Source: Bacteroidota bacterium | Lineage (GTDB): Bacteria; Bacteroidota; Bacteroidia; Chitinophagales; LD1 | Length of the DNA: 8,226 nt | Assembly (NCBI GenBank): GCA_018267355.1 | Contig: JAFDYP010000029.1 | Span: forward strand, 1-8,226 | Direction of reading: 5' to 3' | The notes under the pieces: generated by a model | What the model was told of the DNA's origin: nothing | Databases searched by the model: none | The model's input: only the letters and a program-made list of their open reading frames with translations | Program-made: the position numbers and the translations under genes | Part shown: positions 6,169 to 8,226 of the stretch, piece by piece | How the letters are laid out: each line of letters opens with the position of its first letter | How positions within the stretch are numbered: the stretch's first letter is position 1

Positions 6169-7416
6169 TTGCAGCAAAAGACGGTCATACACAAAGTGCT
6201 CCCTGAGGGCAGGGATCAATGGGTCGTCTACCTGCTATGTGTGTCGGTCTTTGTGGGCTTCTCACTCTCACGCGCCATGATCAGTGTCGGTGTGATAGGG
6301 CTGATAGCATATGGCCTGCTGGCCTTTGACATAGGCCAGACGCTACGCACTTATCTCTCCAGTCCGGCCTACTATATCAATGTGCTTTTTCTTCTGACCA
6401 TACTACTATCAGGTATCAACTCAGATGATAAACACCTCTGGGCTACCTTTGTGCAGATCAAACTGCCTTTCCTCTTTCTACCTGTAGCATTCTGCGCCTT
6501 TCAATTCTTTGATAGTTCATTTTTTCATAAGTTACTGATCGCTTTTAGTATAATAATGGTACTCAGTGCGGTGAGTGTCATGGTAAACTATGCTCTGCAT
6601 TACGATGAGATCACCCGCAGTGTCAGCTTCGGAGGTATCATCCCTACACCATTCTCACACATACGATATACGCTACTATTGGTGTTTGCATTTTTCTGTT
6701 TGATCCGGCTATATGAGCAGCGGGCGATATCCGGGTATCAGGTACTCCCGTTGGCTGCATTCCTCTTTGTCGTCATTCATATTTTGTCGTCTCGCAGCGG
6801 CTGGATAGCGCTCTACAGCGGTTTACTACTTTATGCCGTCGTGTATATTATCCGTACACGCAGATATGCGATCGGCTCTGCTATCGCGCTGTCTACTATC
6901 GTTGCTCCTTTGGCATTGTACTTCCTGATTCCCAGTTTTCAGAATAAGATCAACTATATGCGCTGGACAGTAGGCGAGGTAGCCGCCGGGCATATAGACA
7001 ATATGTCTGACGCGATGCGTATCGCGTCCTGGCGCAGCGGCATGGAGATCATAAAGCGTCACCCGCTGACAGGTGTAGGCGCCGGAGACCTGCTGGTAGA
7101 GTCAAAAGCCATATCGCACGAATTATTCCCCTCTATAGTAAATGAAGCCGACCGCAAAATGCCACATAATGAATTTATCTGGATATGGGCAGCAGCGGGT
7201 ATACTAGGTCTCCTGGCCTACCTTGCTGCATTCGTATATCCATTTGTGAGTAGCTTCCGCAAAGGTAACTGGCTCATGGCCCTGCTCTTCCTGATCTTCT
7301 TTTCGGCATTTCTCACGGAGGCTCCGCTCGAGGAGCAGATAGGCAGTACATTCTATCTGCTGTTTTTGCTCATTTTCCTGACTAGTATCGATCATAGCCC
7401 TGCCATCCATGACTAA
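6169..7416 (+). CDS. O-antigen ligase family (WaaL/Wzy-like) membrane protein
   Basis: 415-residue polytopic inner-membrane protein with about 11-12 hydrophobic segments (for example about 18-53, 69-82, 98-113, 119-140, 165-181, 190-228, 235-254, 337-358, 368-383, 391-406) and one long periplasmic loop at about 255-335. Typical O-antigen ligase/polymerase features are SSRSGW (Arg 209) at the start of a membrane segment, HPLTGVGAG at 298-306 and PHNEF (His 333) just before the next membrane segment. In WaaL enzymes a conserved Arg and a loop His at these places are needed for glycan transfer from undecaprenyl pyrophosphate. A Wzy polymerase cannot be excluded. The frame opens after a TAG at 6145-6147. 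TTG at 6169 is the first usable start, GTG at 6196 is an alternative, and the first ATG (6277) would cut into the first hydrophobic segment. The 3' end overlaps the next gene by 8 bp. Confidence 0.87.
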   Translation: MQQKTVIHKVLPEGRDQWVVYLLCVSVFVGFSLSRAMISVGVIGLIAYGLLAFDIGQTLRTYLSSPAYYINVLFLLTILLSGINSDDKHLWATFVQIKLPFLFLPVAFCAFQFFDSSFFHKLLIAFSIIMVLSAVSVMVNYALHYDEITRSVSFGGIIPTPFSHIRYTLLLVFAFFCLIRLYEQRAISGYQVLPLAAFLFVVIHILSSRSGWIALYSGLLLYAVVYIIRTRRYAIGSAIALSTIVAPLALYFLIPSFQNKINYMRWTVGEVAAGHIDNMSDAMRIASWRSGMEIIKRHPLTGVGAGDLLVESKAISHELFPSIVNEADRKMPHNEFIWIWAAAGILGLLAYLAAFVYPFVSSFRKGNWLMALLFLIFFSAFLTEAPLEEQIGSTFYLLFLLIFLTSIDHSPAIHD

Positions 7417-8143
7417 GATCTCAGCACTCATCATCACGCACAATGAGGCAAAGCACATCGGAGCCTGTATAGACTCACTGGCCGGTGTGACAGATGAAGT
7501 AGTAGTGATAGACTCCGGCTCTGATGATGAAACGCTCTCAATAGCGAGGGCAAAAGGTGCCAAGGTGATCGAAAAAAAATTTGAAGGTTTTGGGGCTCAA
7601 AAAAACTATGGGACTGCTCAGGCGGCGAATGACTATATCCTCTCCATAGATGCGGATGAGGCGCTTTCGGCAGAACTCCATGAATCTATCACTGGCCTGA
7701 AGCAAAGTGGTATTTCGGGCTCTTATTATGTAAACCGTTTGAACCATATAGCAGGTAAAGCTGTGCGATCGTGTGGCTGGTATCCTGATACCCGCACCAG
7801 GCTTTATGACCGGCGCAAGGCCCACTGGGACGATAAAACTGTGCACGAGGAACTCATCACGATCGAAAAACCGACATTTCTTTCCGGAGACCTGCTGCAC
7901 TTCAGCTATGACAATTATGCGGAGATGAAAGTCCGTGCAGACCGGTATGGGAAGCTGGCAGCTGCATCACTGAAAGGTAAAGGCACCTTCTATCTGGTGC
8001 TCAAAATAGTGCTGAATACACCTGCCAAATTTCTGAAGAGCTATATTTTGCAGCAAGGATTCACAGACGGATATGCAGGCTGGATGATCAGTCGCTACAA
8101 AGCACGTGAGACATTTATGAAATACTATCTCGCTATCAAATGA
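7409..8143 (+). CDS. Family 2 glycosyltransferase (WaaE/KdtX-like)
   Basis: 244-residue GT2, GT-A fold, cytoplasmic, with no obvious membrane span. Motifs: N-terminal strand ISALIITHNEAKHIGACIDS (residues 4-23), nucleotide-binding DSGSDD (35-40), metal-binding DAD in SIDADEAL (79-86), and the segment GWYPDTRTRLYDRR (123-136) followed by VHEEL (145-149). That last arrangement is typical of the WaaE/KdtX-like branch, which adds a hexose to the lipopolysaccharide core or a similar acceptor. The donor and acceptor here are not determinable. The ATG at 7409 overlaps the ligase stop (ATGACTAA), and the stop overlaps the next gene's start (ATGA), which indicates translational coupling in one operon for surface glycan synthesis. 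Confidence 0.92.
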   Translation: MTKISALIITHNEAKHIGACIDSLAGVTDEVVVIDSGSDDETLSIARAKGAKVIEKKFEGFGAQKNYGTAQAANDYILSIDADEALSAELHESITGLKQSGISGSYYVNRLNHIAGKAVRSCGWYPDTRTRLYDRRKAHWDDKTVHEELITIEKPTFLSGDLLHFSYDNYAEMKVRADRYGKLAAASLKGKGTFYLVLKIVLNTPAKFLKSYILQQGFTDGYAGWMISRYKARETFMKYYLAIK

Positions 8144-8226
8144 AGATAGCCCTCGATGCAAAGCGAATGCTGAATAACGGCACAGGACTGGGCAATCACG
8201 CACGGATCCTGGCCAATGCCCTCATG
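8140..8226 (+). CDS. Glycosyltransferase family 4/1, N-terminal fragment (3' truncated by window)
   Basis: The ATG at 8140 overlaps the preceding TGA (ATGA, 4 bp), and 29 codons are visible up to the window edge. The start MKIALDAKRMLNNGTGLGNH resembles the N-terminus of Bacteroidota GT-B glycosyltransferases: a first beta strand, then DAKR and a glycine-rich TGLGN loop before helix 1. It is consistent with a third gene in the glycan operon. With only 29 residues the family call rests on that opening motif and on context. Confidence 0.7.
   Translation, partial: MKIALDAKRMLNNGTGLGNHARILANALM

Noticed and set aside
5971..6219. Minus-strand 82-codon frame overlapping the meaB start
   Set aside because: It reads meaB in a shifted frame, lacks motifs, and conflicts with the strongly supported MeaB N-terminus.

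Overview
The window looks like Bacteroidota chromosome, probably from the Chitinophagales/Sphingobacteriales side of the phylum; I cannot name a genus. The grounds are a secreted PKD-repeat protein ending in the gliding-motility-type (type IX secretion, type B) C-terminal domain, the absence of clear Shine-Dalgarno sequences at the gene starts, and a HEAT-repeat M1 peptidase lipoprotein of a kind common in that phylum. Gene density is very high. No stretch over 300 bases lacks a gene, and I see no RNA gene, CRISPR array, insertion sequence or phage gene.

Layout: (a) 2-2554, plus strand: the 3' part of a large cell-surface or secreted protein, with one propeller-like blade, eight PKD-type domains and a T9SS type B sorting domain. 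(b) 5176-2555, minus strand: a complete lipoprotein M1 zinc metallopeptidase (GAMEN, HExxH-X18-E) with HEAT-like and charged helical C-terminal regions. (c) 6145-5249, minus strand: a complete MeaB/ArgK-type G3E GTPase, upstream of the peptidase and in the same direction. (d) 6169-8226, plus strand: a tightly overlapped glycan cluster of a WaaL-like O-antigen ligase, a family 2 glycosyltransferase and the first 29 codons of a family 4 glycosyltransferase.

How the parts relate: the glycan cluster is a translationally overlapped unit (8-bp and 4-bp overlaps) that probably builds and ligates a surface polysaccharide. It diverges from meaB across a 23-bp gap. meaB and the peptidase may share a transcript, although no metabolic link between them is evident. 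The peptidase and the PKD gene converge with no intergenic base: their stop codons abut to form TGATCA.

The most distinctive structures are the A-B-A-B-A-B arrangement of the first six PKD domains, a cysteine pair 54-55 residues apart in seven consecutive PKD domains, and the unusual gene junctions (abutting stops, two inferred TTG starts, and a peptidase in the same frame as the upstream meaB). I found no gene set that amounts to a clearly new biological system; most genes fit known families.
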